Of a stretch of 64,000 nt of DNA, positions 51,988 through 60,632 are shown piece by piece. Location of the stretch: positions 62,001-126,000 of the forward strand of contig CADBKO010000003.1 of assembly GCA_902795345.1 (NCBI GenBank). Direction: 5' to 3'. A model generated the notes under the pieces. It was not told where the DNA came from. It did not search any database and saw nothing but the letters and a program-made list of their open reading frames with translations. This stretch comes from Oscillospiraceae bacterium. GTDB lineage: Bacteria > Bacillota > Clostridia > Oscillospirales > Oscillospiraceae. The position numbers were made by a program, and so were the translations under genes. The first letter of the stretch is position 1, and every line of letters starts with the position of its first letter.

Positions 51988-52443
51988 ATGAAGAATGAAA
52001 GACAGCTTCAAATACTCAAGATCATCGGGGAAAGACCCATCGAGACCCAGAACCAGCTGATCGCCGCCCTTCGGGAAGCCGGGGTCAAGAGCACGCAGGC
52101 CACCGTTTCCCGGGATATGCGGGAGCTGCGGCTGGTGAAAAAGCTGAACGACGACGGCAGCTACCGCTATGTCTGCCCGGAGGAGCCCGCCGAAACGCCG
52201 GATCATTCCGCCCGGCTGCGCACGATCTTCCGGGAGTCGGTGGCTTCCTGCGCCACCGCTCAGAATCTGGTGGTTGTGAAGACCCTGTCCGGCCTCGCTA
52301 ACGCCGCCTGCGCCGCCATCGACTCCATGGATGTACCGGGCATGGTGGGCAGTCTGGCCGGCGACGATACCATTTTCCTGGCCATGACGGACAATGCCGC
52401 CGCCGAGCGCTTCTGCGAGGAGATCCGGGAGCTGATCCGCTGA
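51988..52443 (+). CDS. argR: Arginine repressor
   Basis: The 151-residue protein has the ArgR plan: an N-terminal winged helix with RQLQILKIIGERPIETQNQLIAALREAGVKSTQATVSRD, and a C-terminal hexamerisation/arginine-binding core with VASCATAQNLVVVKTL and GSLAGDDTIFLAMTD. It controls arginine metabolism. Its place between nadK and recN is conserved in Clostridia. GGGAG precedes the ATG. Confidence 0.94.
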   Translation: MKNERQLQILKIIGERPIETQNQLIAALREAGVKSTQATVSRDMRELRLVKKLNDDGSYRYVCPEEPAETPDHSARLRTIFRESVASCATAQNLVVVKTLSGLANAACAAIDSMDVPGMVGSLAGDDTIFLAMTDNAAAERFCEEIRELIR

Positions 52444-52476
52444 AGCCGCGAAAGTTCATAAAAGAGGTGTCTCCCT

Positions 52477-54177
52477 TTGCTGGAATTACTCCACATTGAA
52501 AACGCAGCCGTGATCGAGCGGGCCGATATTCCTTTCGGCCCGGGTCTTAACGTGCTCACCGGCGAGACGGGCACCGGCAAATCCATCATCATCGACGCCA
52601 TCGGCGCCATCCTGGGGGATCGTGTGTCCCGGGAGCTGGTGCGTACCGGCGCTGAGGCGGCGCGCATCACGGCGGAGCTGACGCCGACGGAAACGGCGAT
52701 AGCGTGGCTGCGGGATAACGAGATCGACTTCGCCCCGGGGGAGAATATCCTGGTCTCCCGCCGGATCACGGCGGAGGGGAAGAGCTCCTGCCGCATGAAC
52801 GGGACCCCCGTCACTTCCGCCCAGCTTCGGGATCTGGGGGAGCTTTTGGTGGACGTTCACGGGCAGAACGACGGCAGACGGCTCCTTTCGGAAAACAGCC
52901 ATCGGGCCTGGTTGGATGCTTTCGGCGGCCTGGGAGAGCTGAAGGAAAAATACGGCAGCCTGTACCGGGATTATGCGGAAGAAAGCGGACAGCTGGAATC
53001 CCTGCGCAAGAGCGAGGATGAGAAGGAATTCCTGGAGGCAAAGCTGAAAAAGGAGATCCGGGAGCTGACCGCCGCCGCGCCGAAGGACGGGGAGGAAGAA
53101 GCTCTGGAACAGCGGGTCCGGAAGCTGCGCTATGCGGAAAAGCTCACGGATCAGCTGACCCTGGCCTACGAGAGCTTCCACGGAGGCGAACGGAGCGAAG
53201 GCGCGGTGGACCAGCTGGTGACGGCTTCCCATGCACTGAATTCGATCCTGCGGGTGGACGAGAGCTATGCAGCTCTGGCTGCCGACGCGGAGGATCTGCG
53301 CTATCGGGCGGAGGACCTGGCGGACCGGCTGGAGGACGCCCGGCGGGAGCTGGATTATTCCCCGGGCGAACTGGACCGTCTGGAAGAAAGACTTAGCATC
53401 CTGCAGCGCCTTTCCCGAAAATACGGGAGCGCGGCGGCTGCCAGGGACCGTCTGGAAAAAGCGAAGAACGAGCTGGAGGACGTGCAGTATCTGGACGAGC
53501 ATCTGGAAAAGCTGGAAGCCGACCTGAAAAAGAAAAAGGCCAAGCTGCTGGCTGCGGGAGGGGAACTGTCGGAAGCCCGCCGGAAAGCGGCGCAGAGCCT
53601 GGAAACGGCGGTGGAGGCGGAGCTGAAGGACCTGAGCATGCCGGGAGCCCGCTTCCGGGTGTCCTTTATGCCGAAGCCGGGAGAGGGCTTCGACGCTTCG
53701 GGCCTGGAGGACGTCCGGTTCCTGCTGTCGGCCAATGCGGGCCAGGCCCCGGGACGACTCAGCCACATCGCCTCCGGCGGCGAGCTGAGCCGCATCATGC
53801 TGGCGATGAAGAATGTGCTGCGCGCTTCCGCGGACCCGGAGGTGCTGATCTTCGACGAGATCGACACCGGCGTAAGCGGCATCGCTGCTCAGCGGGTGGG
53901 AGAAAAGCTGGCCGGCCTTGCCAGAGACAGGCAGGTCCTCTGCGTGACCCATCTGCCCCAGCTGGCCGCCATGGCGGATATCCAGTTCTCCATCGTCAAG
54001 GAGCAGTCATCGGAGGGCACCTTCACCCACGTCACTCGCCTGGATGGAGAGGGCCGCAAACGGGAGCTTGCCCGCCTGATCGGGGGCGAGACCGTGACGG
54101 AGACCACCCTGGACAGTGCTTCGGAGCTGATTGCCGCGGCGGACCGGTTCAAGGCCGGGATCAGGAAAAACGGATAG
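52477..54177 (+). CDS. recN: DNA repair protein RecN
   Basis: The 566-residue SMC-like protein has Walker A GETGTGKSIIIDA near residue 30, a long coiled coil (about 150-370), the ABC signature region SGGELSRIMLAMK and Walker B VLIFDEIDTGVSG near the C terminus. It gathers broken DNA ends before recombination. The start is TTG at 52477 with AGAGGTG upstream; no better start is available in the frame. Confidence 0.94.
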   Translation: MLELLHIENAAVIERADIPFGPGLNVLTGETGTGKSIIIDAIGAILGDRVSRELVRTGAEAARITAELTPTETAIAWLRDNEIDFAPGENILVSRRITAEGKSSCRMNGTPVTSAQLRDLGELLVDVHGQNDGRRLLSENSHRAWLDAFGGLGELKEKYGSLYRDYAEESGQLESLRKSEDEKEFLEAKLKKEIRELTAAAPKDGEEEALEQRVRKLRYAEKLTDQLTLAYESFHGGERSEGAVDQLVTASHALNSILRVDESYAALAADAEDLRYRAEDLADRLEDARRELDYSPGELDRLEERLSILQRLSRKYGSAAAARDRLEKAKNELEDVQYLDEHLEKLEADLKKKKAKLLAAGGELSEARRKAAQSLETAVEAELKDLSMPGARFRVSFMPKPGEGFDASGLEDVRFLLSANAGQAPGRLSHIASGGELSRIMLAMKNVLRASADPEVLIFDEIDTGVSGIAAQRVGEKLAGLARDRQVLCVTHLPQLAAMADIQFSIVKEQSSEGTFTHVTRLDGEGRKRELARLIGGETVTETTLDSASELIAAADRFKAGIRKNG

Positions 54178-54180
54178 AAT

Positions 54181-54206
54181 AATCCCCGGAGCTCGCTCCG
54201 GGGATT
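54181..54206. terminator. Bidirectional hairpin after recN
   Basis: AATCCCCGGAG and CTCCGGGGATT form an 11-base perfect stem with a four-base loop between convergent genes. The T content after it is modest on both sides. Confidence 0.65.
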
Positions 54207-54210
54207 CGAT

Positions 54211-54765
54211 TCAATTCAGCGCTTTCAGCTTGGCGGCGATCTCTTTCATATCGTCGAAGGCCTCCGGCCGCCGCCGGGGGTCCCGCAGGAGCGCGGCGGG
54301 GTGGTAGATGGCGGTCATTTCCATGCCATCCTTGCTGACCCATTGCCCGTGCTGCTGGGTGATGCGGTAGCGGGGGTCGATCAGGCGCATGGCCGCGATC
54401 CTGCCGAGGCAGACCAGAAGGGAAGGCCGGATGATCCCGATCTGCCGTTCCAGCCAGGGGTAGCAGGCGTCCTGCTCGTCGGGCAGCGGATCGCGGTTTT
54501 TGGGAGGACGGCATTTGACGATGTTTGCGATATAGACGTCCTCTCTGCTGAGGTCGAACATGGCCAGCATGTCGTCCAGCAGCTTTCCGGCCCTGCCCAC
54601 GAAGGGGACGCCCTGCAGGTCCTCCTGTTCGCCGGGTCCTTCCCCCACGAACATCAGTTTCGCCTGCTCGTTGCCAACGCCGAAGACCAGGTTGGTCCGG
54701 GTCTTGCCAAGGCTGCATTTCATGCAGCTGCGGCATTCCTGCCTCAATTCGTCCATCGTCGCCAT
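54211..54765 (-). CDS. Family 4 uracil-DNA glycosylase (iron-sulfur)
   Basis: The 184-residue enzyme removes uracil from DNA. It begins with [10 protein letters not shown], holding two of four iron-sulfur cysteines; the others are in VKCRPPKN and ACYPWLERQ. The catalytic motif is [22 protein letters not shown] and the second is [13 protein letters not shown]. This matches thermostable UDGa/family 4 enzymes common in anaerobes. It has its own promoter and converges with recN. Confidence 0.92.
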   Translation of the reverse strand: MATMDELRQECRSCMKCSLGKTRTNLVFGVGNEQAKLMFVGEGPGEQEDLQGVPFVGRAGKLLDDMLAMFDLSREDVYIANIVKCRPPKNRDPLPDEQDACYPWLERQIGIIRPSLLVCLGRIAAMRLIDPRYRITQQHGQWVSKDGMEMTAIYHPAALLRDPRRRPEAFDDMKEIAAKLKALN

Positions 54766-54795
54766 TCCAATATCTCCTTCCCGTTTGCTTTCTCT

Positions 54796-54824
54796 ATTCT
54801 AACATGATATATTGGCGTTCGCAA
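54796..54824 (-). promoter_or_regulatory. Promoter of the uracil-DNA glycosylase gene
   Basis: On the minus strand TTGCGA (54819-54824) and TAGAAT (54796-54801) are 17 bases apart. Confidence 0.6.
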
Positions 54825-54890
54825 GGCGGCGCAATTATGCAAAGCGCATAAGTTGAGCCTTTGATTCTATGAAAAACTTATGAATTCCTC

Positions 54891-54919
54891 TTGTCATTTG
54901 TAAACTCCTATGCTATAAT
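54891..54919 (+). promoter_or_regulatory. Promoter of the membrane protein gene at 54967, extended -10
   Basis: TTGTCA (54891-54896) and TGCTATAAT (54911-54919) with 17-base spacing form one of the best consensus promoters in the window. Confidence 0.8.
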
Positions 54920-54966
54920 GCCCATATAAGCAAATCCGGCATCAATTTAAAGGGGTGTGTTTTCAA

Positions 54967-55497
54967 ATGAAGTTTACCGAAAGCAAACCGAAGTCTCTGA
55001 TTTACACGATCCTGATTTACGTATTCTGCCTCTTTGAGATGGGTGTGCTTTCTTCTTACCGCTTTGTCGTCCTTGGCTCCTCCCTCGATAAGTGCATGGG
55101 CATGTCCATGAGCAAGGTCAACAATCTGGCGCAGGTGGGCAGCAATGTTGGGTGGAACTTTATCACCTGGTCCGTCCTGCTGATCCTGGGCATCTGGGGC
55201 TTCTGCATGCTGATGGGCTACAACCGGAATCCCGGCGGCCTGATCGCTGTCGCCATCATGAATGTGGTTCCCCTGATCGGCCTCGCTGCCAATTTCAATT
55301 TCTGGATCGGCTACGGTTACAGCATCTATTCTCCTGCGATGGCTCTCTTTGGCCTCACCTTCTGCAAGACCCATAATCAGCAGATCGTCAACAATGTGGT
55401 TTTCGCAGCGATCGTTCTGGTGGTTTCGGTGGTGTGCTGGTTCATCGGCTACAAGATCCGTGCCGCCTATGCCAAGAAATACGAGTACGACGATTGA
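54967..55497 (+). CDS. Integral membrane protein of unknown function
   Basis: The 176-residue protein has about four hydrophobic segments (about 10-32, 60-82, 88-125 and 140-160), a short basic cytoplasmic start MKFTESKPKS and a charged tail AAYAKKYEYDD. I recognise no family. A very good promoter, AAGGGG site and strong terminator suggest a highly expressed single gene. The in-frame GTG at 54955 overlaps the site, so ATG 54967 is preferred. Base composition is lower in GC than its neighbours, with more T in third positions, which may reflect its hydrophobic content or expression. Confidence 0.75.
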   Translation: MKFTESKPKSLIYTILIYVFCLFEMGVLSSYRFVVLGSSLDKCMGMSMSKVNNLAQVGSNVGWNFITWSVLLILGIWGFCMLMGYNRNPGGLIAVAIMNVVPLIGLAANFNFWIGYGYSIYSPAMALFGLTFCKTHNQQIVNNVVFAAIVLVVSVVCWFIGYKIRAAYAKKYEYDD

Positions 55498-55511
55498 TTT
55501 AATTGCAAATT

Positions 55512-55545
55512 AAAAGGACGCGGGTCAGGCCCGCGTCCTTTTTGT
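55512..55545 (+). terminator. Terminator of the membrane protein gene
   Basis: AAAAGGACGCGGG pairs with CCCGCGTCCTTTT and ends in TTTTT. Confidence 0.88.
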
Positions 55546-55554
55546 CATGAGTAT

Positions 55555-55590
55555 CCCCGGCGGAACAAATCTTCCGCCGGGGAATTCTTT
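55555..55590. terminator. Hairpin between the membrane protein gene and the GH4 gene
   Basis: CCCCGGCGGA pairs with TCCGCCGGGG across an eight-base loop. T-rich sequence follows on the plus strand; on the minus strand it would form the end of the GH4 transcript. Confidence 0.5.
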
Positions 55591-55591
55591 T

Positions 55592-56962
55592 TCAGCGCCG
55601 GTATTCCGTCAGATACTTGCCCGTGTTGTCCACCATCTCGTCAAAGAGCTTCCTGGCGTCGTGAACGGAAATGGTGACCAGAGGATCGCAGACGAATCCG
55701 CAGAAAGCAGCGTCCAGGTCACGACGCAGGCTGGCGTCCGCGATACATTCCTGGATCGCGCATACATTGGCGATCTGGGGGAAGATGGAAGCGGGAATAT
55801 TCCCGGCCACAACAGGCTGGAGCTTCCCGCCGGTAAAGGAGGCGTTGGTCTCCACAACGGCGTCCCTGGGGAGGTTGGGGATCTGGCCTGCGTTGGGAAG
55901 ATTCACATTGGTGACCATATCTCCCAGCCCCAGCAGAGCGCGCATCTGGTCCACGCCCTCTTCGCCGGTCTCCTTGAATTCAAAGGGACGCTTGCCGGAA
56001 AAGTATTCCTCGCTGAGTTCCAGTCGCTTTTTCCTGTCCTCCACGCGATAGCTCACGGGAGTCAGGGTGAAGCCCCAGGACTCCGCCGTCTCCGGATCCT
56101 TCAGATACCAGGCGCCCCGGCTGAATTCTGCCAGGTGCCGGTCCCCGGCGGCGCCCATGCAGCCGTAGCGCAGGAAGGTATCGGATTTGACCCGGTCCTG
56201 GGAGGCGAAATAACTGAAGTGTTCGTCCCGGAGGATCGGTTCTGCGGGCTTGCTCAGCAGCTTTTTGCTGTATTCCCGGTAGGCGGGGAAAAGGTCCCGG
56301 CCGTGGCAGCTGGCAGAAATGATCCAGGTGAAATGATTGAGGCCCAGCACATTCACCTTTACTTCCTGCCTCGGGGCGGCCTCCGTGTCGAAAGCCTCGC
56401 CGTAGATTTTTCCCAGCAGGGCCTGAGAACCGAAGACCTCGTGGCAGCAGCCAAAGGCCTTGATGCCAGGAAAAACTTTATACAAGGTGCGGACACAGAG
56501 CGTCATGGGGTTCGTATAGTTGATGACCCAGGCGTCGGGGCAGTTTTCCCGAATGGCCTTGCCGAAAACTTCAAACATGGGGAGCGTCCGCAGCGCCCGG
56601 ATGATGCCGCCCGGGCCCGTGGTGTCCCCGACAGACTGCCAGATGCCGTATTTCTCCGGGCAGTGCACGTCGGAAGCCATCTCCTCAAAGGTGCCGGGAA
56701 GAATGGAGATCACCACGAAATCGGCGCCCTTCAGGGATTCGGCCAGATCGGCATAGGCGCGATAGCGGAAATTGTGGGGGATGGAATTGCCGATGACTTC
56801 GTTGATGTGGGCCGCCTGGGCGTCGATGTCATAGAGCCGGACAGTGCCGCTCAGGTCCTTTGCTTTGGCAAGATCGCTCATGAGCGTCCAGGCCCAGCCT
56901 CGGGAACCGCCGCCGATATAGGTGATGACCAGGTCTTCCACCCGATCGCCGTAATGCTTCAT
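55592..56962 (-). CDS. GH4 glycosidase, probable alpha-galacturonidase
   Basis: The 456-residue protein is an NAD- and metal-dependent glycosidase of family GH4. The NAD site is ITYIGGGSRGWAWTLMSDLA (residues 13-32), followed by VINYTNPM (147-153), GCCHEVFG (171-178) and LGLNHFTW. GH4 specificity follows the four residues around the metal cysteine: CHEV, seen here at 173-176, is the motif reported for alpha-galacturonidases, in contrast to CHSV of alpha-glucosidases or galactosidases. It would release galacturonate from pectin fragments in the cytoplasm. A rhamnosidase gene 1.2 kb away supports this. The start has TTGGGAGGAA upstream. Confidence 0.83.
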   Translation of the reverse strand: MKHYGDRVEDLVITYIGGGSRGWAWTLMSDLAKAKDLSGTVRLYDIDAQAAHINEVIGNSIPHNFRYRAYADLAESLKGADFVVISILPGTFEEMASDVHCPEKYGIWQSVGDTTGPGGIIRALRTLPMFEVFGKAIRENCPDAWVINYTNPMTLCVRTLYKVFPGIKAFGCCHEVFGSQALLGKIYGEAFDTEAAPRQEVKVNVLGLNHFTWIISASCHGRDLFPAYREYSKKLLSKPAEPILRDEHFSYFASQDRVKSDTFLRYGCMGAAGDRHLAEFSRGAWYLKDPETAESWGFTLTPVSYRVEDRKKRLELSEEYFSGKRPFEFKETGEEGVDQMRALLGLGDMVTNVNLPNAGQIPNLPRDAVVETNASFTGGKLQPVVAGNIPASIFPQIANVCAIQECIADASLRRDLDAAFCGFVCDPLVTISVHDARKLFDEMVDNTGKYLTEYRR

Positions 56963-57018
56963 AACTGTTCCTCCCAAAAATATATTAGCTCCCGGACACG
57001 CAGCCCGGGAGCTTTCCG

Positions 57019-57891
57019 TCAAAATATCCGATGAAGATCGTAGGGCTCGAAAATGACCTTCTTATAATCCTCCAGATCCATCTTTACCCCGGTCCAGTCG
57101 GAGTGGAAATCCCCGTTCTGCTTGATGAGCACATCGTACAGGATGTCGTAGGTGTTTCCGTTTTCATCCGTCTCCGTGATGGTGCTGTAAGGGAGGGTCT
57201 TGTGATAGGAAATCTTGTGGTCTCCATCCAGGAATTCATAGTTGCAGCGGATGCGGCAGCCCTCCAGCAGCGTCGGCTTCAAGATGCTCCGCAGGTCCCG
57301 GAGGATCTCGTCCTCCGATTCATCGTAAAGGTTTTCCGGCGTCGTCTTGGTATAGTCGGCCCGGAACTGGATGGGCACATTCCAGGGAGCGAAACGGCGG
57401 ATAAAGGAAAGCATCCGCTCTGCGGCGTGGTTGTAAAAGAGCACGCAGTTGACCCGCGTGGGGACTTCCAGCTTGCCGAAGATCTCATCGTTGCCTTCTT
57501 CCACGAACTTGTATAGGTGGCGGGAGACGTTGACGCAGGTGATCTTTCCCTTGTTGCTGTTGAGGAAATCCACGATGTCGTCCTCGGAATACTCGTTCAT
57601 GACGGGGAGGGTAGTGTTGATAAAGACCCGGTGGGTGGTGGGCACTGCGTCCAGCATCCGCTGAAGGGATTCCAGGTTGGCCAGCGGCTCGCCGCCGGTG
57701 AAGACAAAGTCGCATTTGGGGGTGAAGGCCTCGATCTGACGGATGCTATCCAGAATCTTTTCAAGACTGAATCCGCTGGTATCGGCGTATTCCTCTTTGT
57801 TTACGCAGAAGGGGCAATGATTGCCGCAGTCATAAGGCGCGAACACGGTCACTGTCGCGCCGCCTTCTCTGGTTTTGAAAGGATTGCTCAT
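57019..57891 (-). CDS. Radical SAM protein
   Basis: The 290-residue protein has an iron-sulfur motif CGNHCPFC (C22, C26, C29), the GGEPL motif (FTGGEPLANL) and the strand pattern of radical S-adenosylmethionine enzymes. No auxiliary-cluster cysteine set (SPASM) is visible in the C terminus. Its reaction is unknown; the C-terminal half, with HKISYHKTLPYSTITETDENGNTYD, is not one I can place. I chose ATG 57891, with AGAGGAA upstream, over an earlier ATG at 57933. It is upstream of the GH4 gene on the same strand, 56 bases apart, and may be cotranscribed with it. Confidence 0.8.
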   Translation of the reverse strand: MSNPFKTREGGATVTVFAPYDCGNHCPFCVNKEEYADTSGFSLEKILDSIRQIEAFTPKCDFVFTGGEPLANLESLQRMLDAVPTTHRVFINTTLPVMNEYSEDDIVDFLNSNKGKITCVNVSRHLYKFVEEGNDEIFGKLEVPTRVNCVLFYNHAAERMLSFIRRFAPWNVPIQFRADYTKTTPENLYDESEDEILRDLRSILKPTLLEGCRIRCNYEFLDGDHKISYHKTLPYSTITETDENGNTYDILYDVLIKQNGDFHSDWTGVKMDLEDYKKVIFEPYDLHRIF

Positions 57892-58013
57892 TCCGATTCC
57901 TCTTTCGATTCCATAAGACATACTATCACTCATTACAATAAACTACCATCCGCGCGTGAAGAAGTCAATAGCCGGATTCCATGAATGAACGATGAATATT
58001 CATTTTGTTTTTA

Positions 58014-58060
58014 TCGAAATGTTCAGGCATAGGGCATATCGAATTGTTCAGGCATACGGC
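58014..58060 (+). promoter_or_regulatory. Direct repeat upstream of the rhamnosidase promoter
   Basis: TCGAAATGTTCAGGCATA at 58014 recurs as TCGAATTGTTCAGGCATA at 58039, a 25-base period, ending seven bases before the -35 element. Tandem sites one or two and a half helical turns apart in this position are typical for activators such as AraC-family proteins. Confidence 0.5.
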
Positions 58061-58066
58061 GCGGGC

Positions 58067-58095
58067 TTGTACCTGCACCGGTAATATGGTAAAAT
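58067..58095 (+). promoter_or_regulatory. Promoter of the GH78 gene
   Basis: TTGTAC (58067-58072) and TAAAAT (58090-58095) are 17 bases apart, 33 bases before the ATG at 58128. Confidence 0.55.
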
Positions 58096-58127
58096 AGAAA
58101 AAATATGGGAATGAATCGGAGGCCCCT

Positions 58128-60620
58128 ATGCGGATCGAGCATCTGTCTGTGAACCATTTGCCGGAACCCATGGGTTACGAGCTGCAAGAACCCTGCTTTT
58201 CCTGGATCGCCGCGGATACGGAGTCCCTGCGCCAGGAAAGCGCGCGGCTGCGCGTTTTTCAGGGCAGCGCCTGCATCTATGATACCGGAATCTCCTCCAA
58301 GCTGGATCCTCTGGGCACGGAGCTGCCCCTGGAGCTGAAGCCCCGCACATGCTACCGCTGGCAGGTCACGGTATGGGGCGACAGGGGAGACCGGGGAGAA
58401 GCGGAATCCCGGTTTGAAACGGGGAAGATGGGGGAAGCCTGGCAGGGCAAGTGGATCACCCCGGGCGACGTGCGTAACGCCGTGCTGGAAAAGCGTTTTG
58501 AACTGACTGAAAAACCGGATTCCGGGCGCATCTACATCACGGGCCTCGGGCTGTACCGCCTCTTTGTAAACGGCAAGGCGGCATCCGGGGAAGTGCTGCT
58601 GCCGGGCCTGAACGCCTATGACCGCTGGGTGCAGGTCCAGACCTTCGACGTGGGAGAGCTGCTTCTAGCGGGAGAAAACCTGCTGGAGATCTGGCTGTCC
58701 GGGGGTATCTCCCGGGGCCGCTTCAGCTACACGCCGGCTGACAGCTATGAGTACTGCCCCTATGACTGTGCCATAGCCGAACTGCATATGCAAAGCGCGG
58801 CGGGGGAGACCGTCCTCGGCACAGACGAAAGCTGGCGCTGGCATACTTCTCCCATCCTGGAAAGCAGCATCTACGATGGGGAAGTCTGGGACCCGGGACG
58901 AGAGTCCTCCTGCGGCAGCGTCCGGTTGTGCACGCCGCCGGTGGGCCCGCTGCGGGATCGGCTGAGCCCCCCGGTGAAGGTCATCCGGGAGAGAGCGCCC
59001 CAGCGTCTGATCCGGACGCCCAAGGGCGAAACTGTGCTGGACATGGGGCAGAACATGGTGGGCTGGCTGCGCTTCCCCGTCCGGGCGCCGAAGGGGAAAA
59101 CGCTGCGCCTCCGGTTTGGGGAACAGCTGGAAAAGGGCTGCTTTTCCCAGGCAAATCTCCGCACCGCAAAGGCGGTCTTTGAATGGCGGAGCGACGGCGG
59201 CGAACAGATGGCAGAACCCTATTTCACCTGGTACGGGTTTCGCTATGTGCTGCTGGAGGGCTTTTCGGAACCTCTTGATCTCGGGGATTTCACGGGATGC
59301 GTCGTTTCCTCCGAGTTGGAAGAGATCGGCAGCATCACCACCGGGCATGAGGGATTGAATCGCCTGATCGAAAACGTGCTTTGGAGCCAGCGGGGGAACT
59401 TCCTGGATGTGCCCACGGATTGCCCCCAGCGGGATGAACGGGAGGGCTGGACCGGGGACGCCCAGGTCTTTGCGGACGCCGCCTGCTATAATATGGACTG
59501 CGCCGCCTTTTTCACGAAGTATATGGCGGATATGCACGAGGAGCAGGAGAAGGCCGGCGGCTGCGTGCCCTATGTCGTGCCATTTGCCCGCAATCGCAGC
59601 CGCGGCTTCGAGGGCGGAGCCGTGGGATGGGGGGATGCGGCCAGCGTGATCCCGTGGACGCTATGGCTGCATTACGGGGACCGCTCCCTGCTCAAGCGGC
59701 AGCTTCCCAATATGCGCGCTTGGATGGAGTGGGTGGCTTCTCAGCCCGACTGGCCCGCCGCCTGCCGCCATTTCGGGGACTGGCTGGCGCTGGACCGCCC
59801 GGAGGAACCGAAGGAGCGGGTGGGAAAGACGGACGTCGGCTTTCTCTGCCTGTGTTATGCTTATTACAGCGCGGTCCTGACGGCCCGTGCCGCCCTGGTT
59901 TTGCGGGATCGGGCCCTGGTGCGGAAGGCCCAGGCGCTGGCGGGCATCTATCGGGCCAGGGTGCTGCGGGAACATTTCAGCCCGGAGGGAGAGCTCCTTT
60001 GCCCCACACAGACCGCCTGCGTGATCGCGCTGCAGCTGGGGCTGACGCCGGCGCCGGAGAGGACGCGGGAATGCCTGCTTTCTCTGCTCCGGGAGGCGGG
60101 CCATCTGACCACCGGCTTTTTGGGGACCCCCTGGCTGCTGGGCCAGCTGCCGCAAAAGGAAGCCTGGGAGCTTCTTCTGCGGGAGGATTACCCCTCCTGG
60201 CTCTACGAAGTGAAGCTGGGGGCCACCACGATCTGGGAGCGCTGGAATTCCCTGACGGAGGACGGCTGCTTTTCCGAGACCGGCATGAATTCCCTGAACC
60301 ACTATGCTTACGGCAGCGTCGCGGCCTGGCTGTACGGCCATATGTGCGGGCTTCAGCCGCTTCCCGAAGCGCCCGGCTTCCGGCGCTTCTTGTGGAAGCC
60401 GGAGGCGGATGAACGGGTCGGCTATGCAGAATGCAGCCTGCGCAGCCCCTTCGGGTCGATCCGCTCGGAATGGCGCTTTACGGAAGAAGGACTGTCTCTT
60501 ACGCTGGCCGTTCCCTTCGGCAGCGAAGCCCGGGCCATTCTGCCGGACGGACGGGAGGAACTGCTGGGACCCGGGGAGCACCGGTTCCTGATTCCGAGGC
60601 GGGAATTCGCAGAGAGATAG
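58128..60620 (+). CDS. GH78 alpha-L-rhamnosidase
   Basis: The 830-residue protein has the multi-domain plan of bacterial GH78 enzymes: N-terminal beta domains (to about 290), then the (alpha/alpha)6 catalytic domain whose acid motif DCPQRDEREGWTGD is at 431-444, then the WERWNS and NHYAYGSVAAWLY motifs and a C-terminal beta domain. It removes terminal rhamnose from plant glycans or flavonoid glycosides. No signal peptide is present, so the substrate is probably a small imported saccharide. GGAGG is before the ATG. The gene is followed after 12 bases by a lipid kinase gene. Confidence 0.92.
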   Translation: MRIEHLSVNHLPEPMGYELQEPCFSWIAADTESLRQESARLRVFQGSACIYDTGISSKLDPLGTELPLELKPRTCYRWQVTVWGDRGDRGEAESRFETGKMGEAWQGKWITPGDVRNAVLEKRFELTEKPDSGRIYITGLGLYRLFVNGKAASGEVLLPGLNAYDRWVQVQTFDVGELLLAGENLLEIWLSGGISRGRFSYTPADSYEYCPYDCAIAELHMQSAAGETVLGTDESWRWHTSPILESSIYDGEVWDPGRESSCGSVRLCTPPVGPLRDRLSPPVKVIRERAPQRLIRTPKGETVLDMGQNMVGWLRFPVRAPKGKTLRLRFGEQLEKGCFSQANLRTAKAVFEWRSDGGEQMAEPYFTWYGFRYVLLEGFSEPLDLGDFTGCVVSSELEEIGSITTGHEGLNRLIENVLWSQRGNFLDVPTDCPQRDEREGWTGDAQVFADAACYNMDCAAFFTKYMADMHEEQEKAGGCVPYVVPFARNRSRGFEGGAVGWGDAASVIPWTLWLHYGDRSLLKRQLPNMRAWMEWVASQPDWPAACRHFGDWLALDRPEEPKERVGKTDVGFLCLCYAYYSAVLTARAALVLRDRALVRKAQALAGIYRARVLREHFSPEGELLCPTQTACVIALQLGLTPAPERTRECLLSLLREAGHLTTGFLGTPWLLGQLPQKEAWELLLREDYPSWLYEVKLGATTIWERWNSLTEDGCFSETGMNSLNHYAYGSVAAWLYGHMCGLQPLPEAPGFRRFLWKPEADERVGYAECSLRSPFGSIRSEWRFTEEGLSLTLAVPFGSEARAILPDGREELLGPGEHRFLIPRREFAER

Positions 60621-60632
60621 AGAGGGATTTCC

